Source: an uncultured Bacteroidota bacterium
GTDB taxonomy: Bacteria; Bacteroidota; Bacteroidia; UKL13-3
DNA length: 64,000 nucleotides
Assembly (NCBI GenBank): GCA_903910445.1
Contig: CAIVZR010000005.1
Coordinates: forward strand, 1-64,000
Direction: 5' to 3'
The notes below the pieces were generated by a model. That model did not search any database. It saw only the letters and a program-made list of their open reading frames with translations, and was not told where the DNA came from. The position numbers were made by a program, and so were the translations under genes. Shown in pieces: positions 17,038 to 25,780 of this stretch. The stretch's first letter is position 1, and each line of letters opens with the position of its first letter.

Positions 17038-17339
17038 AAAAGCCCCCTCACTGTGACTTCATGCCCCCACCAAATAAGCACACGAATACTTAATATTGCA
17101 TTTGATGTATCTAATTTTGGTAAATCGAGCACATAAAACGGAAATCCATTCAAGTTCTCTCCTTTAGTAATCTTATAACCCTTAGTAAAGTCAATAGGAA
17201 TAACTATTTCCGATATGTTACACAAACTTGCAACCTCCTCCAAAAGTTGAATTGTTTTGGCACTGGCAAGGGCTTTGAGCTCAAACCAGTCGCGTTGTGT
17301 AATGAGTTCTAACTCTTCCCTGTTAAATTTTGTATGCAT
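17034..17339 (-). CDS. N-terminal half of a frameshifted conserved protein
   Basis: This frame gives 101 residues: FNREELELITQRDWFELKAL, GENLNGFPFYVLDLPKLD, then SIRVLIWWGHEVTVRGLF and a stop. The FPFYVLDLPKL and WWG elements match what I remember of a conserved Bacteroidota family of unknown function of about 190 residues, which goes on past WWG. The stop falls exactly at the homopolymer junction with the next frame. It has its own promoter box (17347-17354), seven bases from the ATG. It is either a real null mutation or a homopolymer sequencing error. Confidence 0.65.
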   Translation of the reverse strand: MHTKFNREELELITQRDWFELKALASAKTIQLLEEVASLCNISEIVIPIDFTKGYKITKGENLNGFPFYVLDLPKLDTSNAILSIRVLIWWGHEVTVRGLF

Positions 17340-17346
17340 TCGTTGG

Positions 17347-17354
17347 CAAATATA
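17347..17354 (-). promoter_or_regulatory. Promoter -7 box of the frameshifted gene
   Basis: TATATTTG on the minus strand, seven bases upstream of the ATG at 17339, implying a very short mRNA leader. Confidence 0.55.
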
Positions 17355-17392
17355 AATTTCGTTAGGTATAATTAGTAACTTCGCTGCGTAAT

Positions 17393-18841
17393 ATGAAGCG
17401 ACTAAATCTTTTAGTTCTAAAATCTTTTATTGGTCCGTTTATCATAACATTTTTTGTTTCGCTTTTTGTTTTGGTAATGCAATTTTTATTTACCTATATC
17501 GACGATATGGTAGGTAAAGGATTAACATTTGCCACCATTGCCAAACTCATGATGTATATGTCGGTGACACTTATACCTATGGCATTGCCCCTGGCAGTAT
17601 TGCTATCCAGCATCATGACTTTTGGCAACCTTGGAGAGCATTTTGAACTCGTTGCAGCCAAGAGTGCAGGTATTTCTTTAATACGCACCATGCGACCATT
17701 AATTTTTCTAATGGTAGGATTATGTGGAATCGCATTCTTAATATCTAATTTCCTGATGCCTAGTGCCAGTATTCGTGCAAGCACCTTATTACACGATGTG
17801 CGTAGCGCCAAGCCTACCTTCGAACTAAAGGATGATGCCTTTACTACCAGCATGCCTGAGGTAACAATTCGAGTAAGTGGCAAAGAAAAAAATGGGAATA
17901 AAGTAAATAATATCCTCATTTATGATCATCGCGATAATCGCGGCAACACCAAAGTGATTACTGCCGAATCGGGTGAATTTTATTTTACTGAAGACAAGAA
18001 CTTTGTAAAATTTGACTTATACAACGGTGCTAGTTATGAGCAATTGGATCGCCGTACGAATGCCAGCTATCCAATGTCGGTAATGGAATTTTCAAAACAA
18101 CAAATCGTATTTGATATCGGCGATTTTAAGTTTGAGCGCAGTGATGAATCACTATACCGAGGACATTATCAGATGCTTCGTGCCGATGAGTTGCAATATT
18201 TTATTGACTCTATGGATACACAGTTGAAACTAAAATACCAGAACAACTACACTTATATACAACCCTATTTCCATCTTTCCGATTCAAGTTTCAATAACTT
18301 GAAACCTTTGACATTACAATATTCTAGTCCGAATTTTATCGATAATATAAAACCCGATTTCAAGCAAGGAACTATCTATCGCGCTTTGGAGAATGCTCGC
18401 GTGGTGAAGCAATCGGTGAATTATAGTATGGATGATACCGACAATTTCATCAAACTAATCAACAGATATAAAATTGAGTGGCATCGTAAATTCACGCTCT
18501 CCTTCGCAATTATGGTATTGTTCTTTGTTGGCGCTCCTTTTGGAGCCATCGTAAAACGAGGTGGATTGGGAATGCCTATGGTAATTTCAATTTTCTTGTT
18601 TATCATTTACCATATCATTTCAATCACAGGTGAAAAAATTATAAAGGAAAATGATAGCAATGTTTTCACTGGCATGTGGGCCGCATCGTTTATTTTATTG
18701 CCTTTCGGGATTTATTTAACTTATAAGGCTACGAAGGATGCTCAACTATTTAATAAAGATATTTATGCGCGTTTCTTTACTAAAATCATTAATTTATTTC
18801 GTAGAAAGAAAAGTCTCAATCAAGAAACCATACTCCCTTAA
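17393..18841 (+). CDS. LptF/LptG family permease (lipopolysaccharide export)
   Basis: A 482-residue inner-membrane protein of the YjgP/YjgQ family. Three N-terminal transmembrane segments (about 12-35, 50-78, 100-125), a periplasmic beta-jellyroll region (about 130-345) and three C-terminal segments (about 360-450) give the usual LptF/G layout. FGNLGEHFELVAAKSAGISLIR is the coupling helix that contacts the LptB ATPase, and the C-terminal FSIAM-like FAIMVLFFVGAPFGAIVKRG block is diagnostic. It moves LPS from the inner membrane to the Lpt bridge. Two glycosyltransferases follow with 3-base and -4-base spacing, so the operon couples glycan building to LPS transport. Confidence 0.92.
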   Translation: MKRLNLLVLKSFIGPFIITFFVSLFVLVMQFLFTYIDDMVGKGLTFATIAKLMMYMSVTLIPMALPLAVLLSSIMTFGNLGEHFELVAAKSAGISLIRTMRPLIFLMVGLCGIAFLISNFLMPSASIRASTLLHDVRSAKPTFELKDDAFTTSMPEVTIRVSGKEKNGNKVNNILIYDHRDNRGNTKVITAESGEFYFTEDKNFVKFDLYNGASYEQLDRRTNASYPMSVMEFSKQQIVFDIGDFKFERSDESLYRGHYQMLRADELQYFIDSMDTQLKLKYQNNYTYIQPYFHLSDSSFNNLKPLTLQYSSPNFIDNIKPDFKQGTIYRALENARVVKQSVNYSMDDTDNFIKLINRYKIEWHRKFTLSFAIMVLFFVGAPFGAIVKRGGLGMPMVISIFLFIIYHIISITGEKIIKENDSNVFTGMWAASFILLPFGIYLTYKATKDAQLFNKDIYARFFTKIINLFRRKKSLNQETILP

Positions 18842-18844
18842 TAC

Positions 18845-20047
18845 GTGAGAATTCTAATACTAACCAATCGGGTGCCTTACCCTTTGCACGATGGAGGCAA
18901 TATTGCGAGCATGCAAATGATTGATAGCATGCGTCGATGTGGATATGAAGTGAAGTTACTCTCGCTTAATACGCGCAAGCATCATGTCGACCTCTCAAAA
19001 CTTCCTGAGTCATACAACTCAATACATCCAGAAGTTACAGATATCAATACGGATATCGATTTAAAAGGAGTTTTAACGCATCTTTTCAAAGGTAAAAGTT
19101 ATAACGCATCTCGCTTTGTGAGTAATGAATTCAAACAACTTCTTCAGCAAACTTTGCTTAATGGTAATTTTGATTTAGTGCATTTTGAAGGCATCTATAT
19201 GGCGTCCTACTTAGAAACGGTGCGCGCTCATACGAATGCAAAATGTGTTTTGCGTCCTCATAATATTGAATATGAAATATGGGAGAATGCAGCAGAAGAT
19301 TCGGGGAAGTTCAAAGGCCTTTATCTAAAAATTTTGGCGAAACAATTGAAACGATTTGAAATTGGCTACTGGCCATTATTTGATGCCATCATCCCAATAA
19401 CAACTTCCGATGAATTTACTATCCGTGACCAATTAAAACCTATATCTCATATTCTCACATTACCTACTGCAATGGATATTCAACGTATTGAAGTACAGGT
19501 TGAGAAATCGAATAACCTTTCTGTATTCCATCTTGGCAGCATGAACTGGATTCCGAATCAACAGGCCATGCAATGGTTTATGGAAAATGCCTGGCCCACC
19601 GTTGCGGCATCCACAAAAGCGACATTCTATATGGCCGGCAGAGATATGCCAGAAGCGTTTTTCGGATATGAAAATGAAAATGTAAAAGTGATTGGAGAGG
19701 TGGCCGATGCGGGCTTATTCATAAGCGACAAACAAATCATGGTGGTTCCGCTCTTTGCTGGAAGTGGTGTGCGAATTAAGATATTGGAAGGGATGGCTGC
19801 AGGTAAAACCATCATCACAACATCGCTTGGGGTTCAGGGAATTGATGTATTCGACAAGCAAGAAGTGCTCATCGCCAACAACCCTAAAAGCTTTGCAGAG
19901 GCGGTAATCTGGTGTATTAAAAACGAGAAGAAATGCAAGGAGATTGGATTACGTGCGCGGAAATTTATGGAAGAAAATTATAGTTTGTCGCAATTTGAAG
20001 CTCAATTAAAATTATTTTTACAACAAGTTTGTAGCAACACAAATTGA
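18845..20047 (+). CDS. Glycosyltransferase, group 1 (GT4-like)
   Basis: A 400-residue GT-B enzyme. It begins at GTG 18845 (MRILILTNRVPYPLHDGGNI), three bases after the permease stop. The C-terminal domain contains SVFHLGSMNWIPNQQAMQWF, MAGRDMP and the donor block VVPLFAGSGVRIKILEGMAAG, followed by TSLGVQGIDV, a typical GT4 pattern with the acidic E in KILEGMA. Its stop overlaps the next gene's TTG start (TTGA), so translation is probably coupled. The donor sugar is unknown. Confidence 0.9.
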   Translation: MRILILTNRVPYPLHDGGNIASMQMIDSMRRCGYEVKLLSLNTRKHHVDLSKLPESYNSIHPEVTDINTDIDLKGVLTHLFKGKSYNASRFVSNEFKQLLQQTLLNGNFDLVHFEGIYMASYLETVRAHTNAKCVLRPHNIEYEIWENAAEDSGKFKGLYLKILAKQLKRFEIGYWPLFDAIIPITTSDEFTIRDQLKPISHILTLPTAMDIQRIEVQVEKSNNLSVFHLGSMNWIPNQQAMQWFMENAWPTVAASTKATFYMAGRDMPEAFFGYENENVKVIGEVADAGLFISDKQIMVVPLFAGSGVRIKILEGMAAGKTIITTSLGVQGIDVFDKQEVLIANNPKSFAEAVIWCIKNEKKCKEIGLRARKFMEENYSLSQFEAQLKLFLQQVCSNTN

Positions 20048-21216
20048 AAATATTATACCTCACCTCACGCTTTCCATATCCGCTCGAAAAGGGCGACAAG
20101 CTTCGTGCGTATAATCAAATAAAAGAACTTTCAAAAAACCATCAGGTAATTTTATACGCCATTTCCGAAAATAAAATATTGGATAAATGGGAAGATGAAA
20201 TTAAGAAAGTTACCTACTATCATCAAACATCCCTACTTACGCCACTCCAAAAATATTTTCATTTGGCCATAGGCATCTTCAATAAATTGCCTTATCAAAT
20301 CAATTATTTTTTTAATAAAACTCGCAAGAGAAATATTGAGAAACTTCTAGTTCGGTTTAATCCCGATGTGGTTTTTTGCCAACTCATTCGTATGAGTGAA
20401 TTTGCACGCCACCTCGAGAAGCCCAAGGTACTCGATTATATGGATGCCTTTAGTAAAGGAGTGCAACGAAGAATGAATGAAGAGCCTTTCTATATTCGTA
20501 AAATATATGAGTTAGAATACAAAAGGCTTTTACGCTACGAAGCTTATATACACAAGGATTTCGACGCATCAATCATTATCTCAACAGCAGATAAAGAAGC
20601 GATTCCATTGCAACCCAATGAAGAAATGAGCATCATTCGCAATGGGGTAAACTTCGATTATTTTAAACCACAACCATTGGTAAAAAAGGAATTCGATTTG
20701 GTTTTCACAGGCAATATGAGTTACCCTCCCAATGTATCCGCTGTTCTATTTTTATATCATGATATACTCCCACTTTTAAAAACTAAATATCCAGAGATAA
20801 AAATATTAATTGCAGGTGCCAATCCCGTAGCAAAGCTTCGTGAATTACACTCAGAGAATTTTGTAATTACTGGATGGGTGGAAGAAATTAACGAGTATTA
20901 TGCCAAGTCGAAGATATTTATTGCACCCATGCTCATCGGCACCGGACTTCAAAATAAACTCTTAGAAGCCATGGCCATGCAACTTCCTTGTATTACCTCA
21001 CCCTTAGTAAATAATTCATTGGGGGCAAAAGCCAATACTGAAATTCTGATTGCTGAAAATGCCAATGCCTATGCAGCCTATGTGTTTCGTTTATTAGAAG
21101 ACGAATCCTTTGCAAAAGCGATCTCAATGGCGGGATATGAATTTGTAACCACCAATTTCAGCTGGTCGAATACCATCGAAGAGTTGAATGATATTTTCTT
21201 AAAGATTACTCGTTAA
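20044..21216 (+). CDS. Glycosyltransferase, group 1 (Stp1/EpsH-associated type)
   Basis: A 390-residue GT-B enzyme starting at TTG 20044. MKILYLTSRFPYPLEKGDKLRAY is the signature start of sugar transferases of the PEP-CTERM/EpsH-associated group. The C-terminal part has LVFTGNMSYPPNVSAVLF, ILIAGANP and the donor block IAPMLIGTGLQNKLLEAMAM. It is similar in plan to the preceding gene, and the two may be diverged copies. It converges on the MBL hydrolase with a four-base overlap. Confidence 0.9.
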   Translation: MKILYLTSRFPYPLEKGDKLRAYNQIKELSKNHQVILYAISENKILDKWEDEIKKVTYYHQTSLLTPLQKYFHLAIGIFNKLPYQINYFFNKTRKRNIEKLLVRFNPDVVFCQLIRMSEFARHLEKPKVLDYMDAFSKGVQRRMNEEPFYIRKIYELEYKRLLRYEAYIHKDFDASIIISTADKEAIPLQPNEEMSIIRNGVNFDYFKPQPLVKKEFDLVFTGNMSYPPNVSAVLFLYHDILPLLKTKYPEIKILIAGANPVAKLRELHSENFVITGWVEEINEYYAKSKIFIAPMLIGTGLQNKLLEAMAMQLPCITSPLVNNSLGAKANTEILIAENANAYAAYVFRLLEDESFAKAISMAGYEFVTTNFSWSNTIEELNDIFLKITR

Positions 21217-21980
21217 ATTTTAACTTGCAATCCATCATAAGCCAGATGCACACCCTCCGGTAGCGTTGCCTCCACTTCTTCATGTAACCCAAGCTGATGA
21301 CTGATATGTGTAAGATACGTATTGGGAACTTCTAATTCGCGAGCTAAATCAATTGCTTCTTGCAAACTAAAATGAGATAGATGTTTTTCTTTTCGAAGCG
21401 CATTTAAGACAAGAACCTTGCTTCCTTTTATTTTTTCTCGTTCAGTATCGCTAATAAAATTAGCATCGGTGATATACGTAAAATCGCCAATTCTAAAGCC
21501 TTTCACTGGCATTTTATAATGTAGCACTTCTATTGGAATAATGGCTTCACCACCTGCAACAAAGGGCTCGTTACCAATGGGAAATAAATTTATTTCGGGA
21601 ACCCCAGGATATTTAAACTCATCAAAAATATATGGAAACTCACGATGAATGGCTCTTTGCACATTCTCATCAGCATAAACATCAATCACTTGTCCACTGA
21701 TATAATTAAATGCTCTAATATCATCTAAGCCTGCGATATGATCCTTATGTGAATGCGTAAAAATTAATGCATCCAATCGTTTCACATTCTCGCGTAACAT
21801 TTGTTGGCGAAAGTCGGGCCCCGAATCAATAACAATGATCTTTCCATTTACTTCAACCATGGCACTGGTACGCAAGCGATTATCTCGCGCATTCACACTA
21901 GTGCATATCTTACAGGAACATGCTATTAATGGAACACCTTGTGAAGTTCCAGTTCCTAAAAAAGTAATATTCATTGTCAT
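21213..21980 (-). CDS. MBL-fold metallo-hydrolase (PhnP-like)
   Basis: A 255-residue metallo-beta-lactamase-fold hydrolase. It shows the metal motif THSHKDH at 75-81, an upstream SGPDFRQQ, and TDANFIS and LTHISHQL as later ligands. An extra CSCKIC cluster (C21, C23, C26) matches the additional structural zinc site of PhnP-type cyclic phosphodiesterases, a point in favour of a phosphodiester substrate. It overlaps the ATP-grasp gene by four bases (ATGA), so the two are translationally coupled and probably functionally linked. Confidence 0.88.
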   Translation of the reverse strand: MTMNITFLGTGTSQGVPLIACSCKICTSVNARDNRLRTSAMVEVNGKIIVIDSGPDFRQQMLRENVKRLDALIFTHSHKDHIAGLDDIRAFNYISGQVIDVYADENVQRAIHREFPYIFDEFKYPGVPEINLFPIGNEPFVAGGEAIIPIEVLHYKMPVKGFRIGDFTYITDANFISDTEREKIKGSKVLVLNALRKEKHLSHFSLQEAIDLARELEVPNTYLTHISHQLGLHEEVEATLPEGVHLAYDGLQVKI

Positions 21981-22945
21981 TTAATTATTTCATCATCAAA
22001 TCTAAGCATTCTTAATTCTTCTTTCCAAGACGCTGGTGGCAACGGGGTTTCACCTACCATAAATTCTGTTATTGCCATCTTTAAATAATTCGCACCAGCA
22101 GCATAACTTAATGTATAACCACCTCCCAAACGCGGATTAATTTCACCAGCAACAATATCTTTTTTAATAGGGTGAAAGAAACACTGAATGGTGATTGGTC
22201 CTTTTGCTCCTTCTAATGTTGCAAAATTTTCCCATACCCAGTTATAAACTTCATTCCTACGTGTTACTGCCTTTGCTACTTCTCCTCCTCTTACATTAAC
22301 TCGTTGCCTTGGAACAGCACACAGTAAATGATTTTTCAGGGTGTAATAGCAGTCAATAGTATATTCTTCAAAATCGTCAGGTGATAAATAATATTGAAAA
22401 ATGAAATCACCAAAATCCTCTAATTCCAAAATAGATTTGGGTAAATCAATAGCTTCTCTTATCACCCTGCAATCCTCGGTATTATAACCATAACGAGGTT
22501 TCATAAAGATAGGAAATTCAAACTCCTCCGGTGATAACGGCATTAAGAAATCGACATTGGCATCCTTAAAAACCGCACAGGTAAGCACTTTGTCTTGGCA
22601 CTTCAATACAAGTTCTTTTGAGGAAACTAATGCTTTGGTGCCTTCTGGAATCATGTTCTCTTCTACCATTTGAACCAGGGCATTGGTATCAAAATCGGTA
22701 GTTGGAATAATAAGTCCTATATTTTTACTTAAACAGATTTCTCTTATTGATGTGGCAAAATTCTCATCGGTAGCATATGGCGTTTTTATACTCAGTTGGG
22801 CCATGGTGCATACGGCACTCCAGTCAGGATTTGCGTCGGCTGCAATCACAATACCACCCGGATAAACCTGAGTAAGTTCATCTTGCAAAAACTGAAATAG
22901 TTTTACCCTACGACCTGCTGATAATAATAATATATTAATGTTCAA
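21977..22945 (-). CDS. ATP-grasp domain protein (carbamoyl-phosphate synthase large-chain-like)
   Basis: A 322-residue ATP-grasp enzyme with a Rossmann-like N-terminal domain (INILLLSAGRRVKLFQFL, then IPTTDFDTNAL). The ATP-binding region runs from about 120 (FPIFMKPRYGYNTEDCRVI), and the metal-binding end is VAGEINPRLGGGYTLSYAAGANYL. It joins a carboxylate to an amine or other nucleophile using ATP, but the substrates are not identifiable. The four-base overlap with the MBL hydrolase suggests a two-gene unit. Confidence 0.88.
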   Translation of the reverse strand: MNINILLLSAGRRVKLFQFLQDELTQVYPGGIVIAADANPDWSAVCTMAQLSIKTPYATDENFATSIREICLSKNIGLIIPTTDFDTNALVQMVEENMIPEGTKALVSSKELVLKCQDKVLTCAVFKDANVDFLMPLSPEEFEFPIFMKPRYGYNTEDCRVIREAIDLPKSILELEDFGDFIFQYYLSPDDFEEYTIDCYYTLKNHLLCAVPRQRVNVRGGEVAKAVTRRNEVYNWVWENFATLEGAKGPITIQCFFHPIKKDIVAGEINPRLGGGYTLSYAAGANYLKMAITEFMVGETPLPPASWKEELRMLRFDDEIIK

Positions 22946-23007
22946 AATCTTCGTTTGTTTTAGACTTCTAAAAATGTTTATTTAGTGGCAAATTAATAGG
23001 TTTTATC

Positions 23008-24567
23008 ATGGCAAACAAACAAGAATTTATAGACGCAATTCAGAAATCGTATTCTTCTAATGAACCTCATATTTATTTAGGCGCTGCCATTTTGGATGGT
23101 GAAGTAATTTCAGATGCAAAAGTAAACCTCCCGCTTCGCATGATGAATCGTCATGGCTTGATTGCCGGTGCAACGGGTAGTGGCAAAACGCGTACCCTGC
23201 AAGTGATTGCTGAACAACTAAGTGAAGCTGGGGTACCTGTTTTCTTAAGTGATATCAAAGGCGACTTAAACGGAATTGGGAAAGCAGGCACCTCCAATCC
23301 TAAGTTGGAAGATCGTGCCAAAGCATTAGGCATCCAATTTAACCCCACCGAATTCCCTGTAGAACTTTATTCATTAACAGGTAAAGTGGGAGCCCAAATG
23401 CGCGCCACCGTTTCCGAATTTGGCCCCGTATTGCTCTCAAAAATATTTGAATTAAACGATACACAACAAGGTGTCTTGAATATTTTGTTTAAGTATTGCG
23501 ATGATAATGGTTTACCATTGATTGACCTTAACGACTTAAAAAAAGTATTGAACTATCTCAGCGAAGGTGCTGGTGCTGCCGAAATTAAAGAAAGTTATGG
23601 TAAGATTTCATCATCCACTTCTGGAACTATATTAAGAAAAATTGTTGCACTCGAACAACAAGGGGTAGCACAAATATTTGGCGAAAAAAGTTTTGATGTA
23701 GATGATTTATTCCAAAAGGTAGATGGCAAAGGGGTTATCAGCGTTCTAAATATCTCCGACATGCAAACCAACCAAGTAGTATTTTCCACATTCATGGTTT
23801 CATTACTCGCCGAGTTATATCATACCATGCCCGAAGCAGGTGATTTAGATAAACCTAAATTGGTTTTCTTTTTAGATGAAGCCCATCTTTTATTTAATGA
23901 CGCACCGAAAGCATTCCTCGATCAAATCGAACAAGTAATTCGATTGATTCGTTCGAAAGGAATTGGCGTTTTCTTTTGCACACAACAACCAACTGATGTT
24001 CCTGATACCGTACTCGCTCAACTAGGAAATCGCTTCCAGCATGTGCTCAGAGCCTTCACTCCCAATGATGCCGACAACTTAGCCAAAGTGGTAAAAACAT
24101 ATCCCAAGAGCGAGTTCTATGATATCAATAAAACGTTAACTAGCCTGGGTATCGGGCAAGCACTAATAACTGTATTAAACGAAAAAGGAATTCCTACGGA
24201 GGTTGCCGCTACACACCTTACACCACCTCGTTCTCTCATGGGGCCGATGCCCGAAAATGAATATCAAAATCATTTGAACGAGAGTGATGTTTACAAGAAG
24301 TATAAAGTATCGGTCGACCCTGAAAGTGCTTTCGAAATGTTGGAAGAACGACTCAAAAAGAAGACAGAGGAACAACCCGAGGAGCCATCGAAAAACAATA
24401 CGGATACAGAGGATAAACCCAAAGGCCGACAAGAAAAAAGCATGATTGAAAAAGTAATCAATGCGCCCATCGTTCGTAGTATTGGGACACAATTGATACG
24501 AAGCACCTTCAGTATGTTATTCGGAGGAAGGTCGAGCTCCACCCGCAAGAAGAATGGGTTCTTCTAG
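23008..24567 (+). CDS. HerA-like helicase/ATPase (DUF853 family)
   Basis: A 519-residue P-loop ATPase of the HerA-FtsK superfamily. Walker A is GATGSGKT at 54-61, Walker B lies in KLVFFLDEAHLLFND, and the arginine-finger region is IRSKGIGVFFCTQQPTDVP. The DUF853/YjgR-type features include DIKGDLNGIGKAG. The last 90 residues are charged and low in complexity (EERLKKKTEEQPEEPSKNN), then a short basic tail. The role of this family is not settled; DNA processing is suggested by similarity to HerA. Confidence 0.9.
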   Translation: MANKQEFIDAIQKSYSSNEPHIYLGAAILDGEVISDAKVNLPLRMMNRHGLIAGATGSGKTRTLQVIAEQLSEAGVPVFLSDIKGDLNGIGKAGTSNPKLEDRAKALGIQFNPTEFPVELYSLTGKVGAQMRATVSEFGPVLLSKIFELNDTQQGVLNILFKYCDDNGLPLIDLNDLKKVLNYLSEGAGAAEIKESYGKISSSTSGTILRKIVALEQQGVAQIFGEKSFDVDDLFQKVDGKGVISVLNISDMQTNQVVFSTFMVSLLAELYHTMPEAGDLDKPKLVFFLDEAHLLFNDAPKAFLDQIEQVIRLIRSKGIGVFFCTQQPTDVPDTVLAQLGNRFQHVLRAFTPNDADNLAKVVKTYPKSEFYDINKTLTSLGIGQALITVLNEKGIPTEVAATHLTPPRSLMGPMPENEYQNHLNESDVYKKYKVSVDPESAFEMLEERLKKKTEEQPEEPSKNNTDTEDKPKGRQEKSMIEKVINAPIVRSIGTQLIRSTFSMLFGGRSSSTRKKNGFF

Positions 24568-24649
24568 TTTTGAGATCCCTACTAAAAGTTACCCTCGTCA
24601 TTGAAATGGTATCTTTACATCGTATTATCTTTTTAGTACAATATAACAC

Positions 24650-25291
24650 ATGAAATCAGTATTGATCATCGGTGCCACTGGATTGGTTGGGCATCAGGTT
24701 TTTCTTCAGTGCTTGCAAAACCCCGAGATAAACGAAGTAAGAATTATTGTAAGAAAAGAAACGGGAATCATTCACGAGAAGCTTAAAGAACTGGTGATTG
24801 ATTTTGAGATGATGAAACCATTGAAAGCTTTCATGCAGTGCGATGTATTGATTAATTGTATGGGAAGCACCATGAAGAAAGCGGGTAGCAAGGAGAAATT
24901 CGAACGATACGATTTTTATTACCCCTATAATATTGCAACCTATTGCAAAGAGAATGGCACGAAACGAATGATTTTGCTAAGTGCCATGGGTGCCAATTTG
25001 AAATCGATGTTCTTTTATAATCGAATAAAAGGTAAATTGGAGGAATCATGCGAACAATTAGCGTTTGAAGAATTGGTTATCGTACAACCTTCGTTACTGC
25101 TAGGCAATAGGAAGGAATCGAGGTTTGGAGAAAAATTATTTCAGAAACTGATGCCAGCAATAAGCCGATTCTTACCTTCAGATGCGCGTCCAATAGAAGC
25201 AAGTCAACTCGCACAAGCAATTATTTATCATGCTATTAACCCTCAAAATCAAAAGGTGAGTAGAATTCGTTACAAAAATTTTTTTAAGTAG
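24650..25291 (+). CDS. NAD(P)-binding oxidoreductase/epimerase-like protein
   Basis: A 213-residue Rossmann protein with [16 protein letters not shown] as the dinucleotide-binding turn (GxxGxxG), [12 protein letters not shown], and an SDR-like active site position at LLSAMGAN ... [11 protein letters not shown] (the Y-x3-K motif is YNRIKGK). It is the short atypical SDR type related to HTATIP2/TIP30. A near -7 box (TATCTTTA, 24608-24615) precedes it. The substrate is unknown. Confidence 0.82.
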   Translation: MKSVLIIGATGLVGHQVFLQCLQNPEINEVRIIVRKETGIIHEKLKELVIDFEMMKPLKAFMQCDVLINCMGSTMKKAGSKEKFERYDFYYPYNIATYCKENGTKRMILLSAMGANLKSMFFYNRIKGKLEESCEQLAFEELVIVQPSLLLGNRKESRFGEKLFQKLMPAISRFLPSDARPIEASQLAQAIIYHAINPQNQKVSRIRYKNFFK

Positions 25292-25311
25292 TTCAAATTT
25301 CTATATTTGCT

Positions 25312-25319
25312 TTAAATCA
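25312..25319 (+). promoter_or_regulatory. Promoter -7 box of mscL
   Basis: TATATTTG, 28 bases before the ATG at 25348. Confidence 0.55.
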
Positions 25320-25347
25320 ATATTTAAAACCTCTAAACACACACATT

Positions 25348-25659
25348 ATGGGAATTATTTCCGAATTCAAAGCATTTGCTATGAAAGGCAATGTATTAGA
25401 CCTGGCAGTCGGCGTTATTATTGGTGCCGCCTTTGGAAAAATCGTTGACTCTTTGGTAGGCGACGTTATTATGCCAATCATTGGTATTTTAGTTGGTGGT
25501 CACGACTTCACTAAACTTAGCCTAGAAGTAGGAGAAGCAAAGTTGATGTACGGTAATGCCATTCAAGCAACTATTAACTTCATCATTATTGCATTTGTAC
25601 TGTTCTTAATCTTAAAGGCAGCCAATAAAGGCAAAATGAGTTCAGGAAATCCTGCTTAA
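25348..25659 (+). CDS. mscL: Large-conductance mechanosensitive channel
   Basis: A 103-residue MscL. The N-terminal amphipathic helix ([15 protein letters not shown]), TM1 with the hydrophobic gate ([22 protein letters not shown]), a short periplasmic loop and TM2 ([21 protein letters not shown]) are complete. It forms a pentameric pore that opens under membrane tension to release solutes during osmotic downshock. It is about 30 residues shorter than usual: after TM2 only [10 protein letters not shown] remains, so the cytoplasmic helical bundle is missing. A strong terminator follows. Confidence 0.95.
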   Translation: MGIISEFKAFAMKGNVLDLAVGVIIGAAFGKIVDSLVGDVIMPIIGILVGGHDFTKLSLEVGEAKLMYGNAIQATINFIIIAFVLFLILKAANKGKMSSGNPA

Positions 25660-25677
25660 TCTTTTACACATCTCAAT

Positions 25678-25710
25678 AAAAAGCCATTCGAATAATCGAG
25701 TGGCTTTTTT
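25678..25710 (+). terminator. Rho-independent terminator after mscL
   Basis: AAAAAGCCATTCGA and TCGAGTGGCTTTTTT form a hairpin around an ATAA loop, ending in a T run. It could work in both directions. Confidence 0.85.
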
Positions 25711-25730
25711 ATTTATCAGGCTTTTAATGC

Positions 25731-25738
25731 TAAATTTG
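25731..25738 (+). promoter_or_regulatory. Promoter -7 box of serC
   Basis: TAAATTTG matches TAnnTTTG; 42 bases before the ATG at 25781. It shows that the longer reading frame opening at 25700 is not the true start. Confidence 0.55.
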
Positions 25739-25780
25739 CCACAACATTCAATTAATCAATTCATGAATAATTCTCAAACC

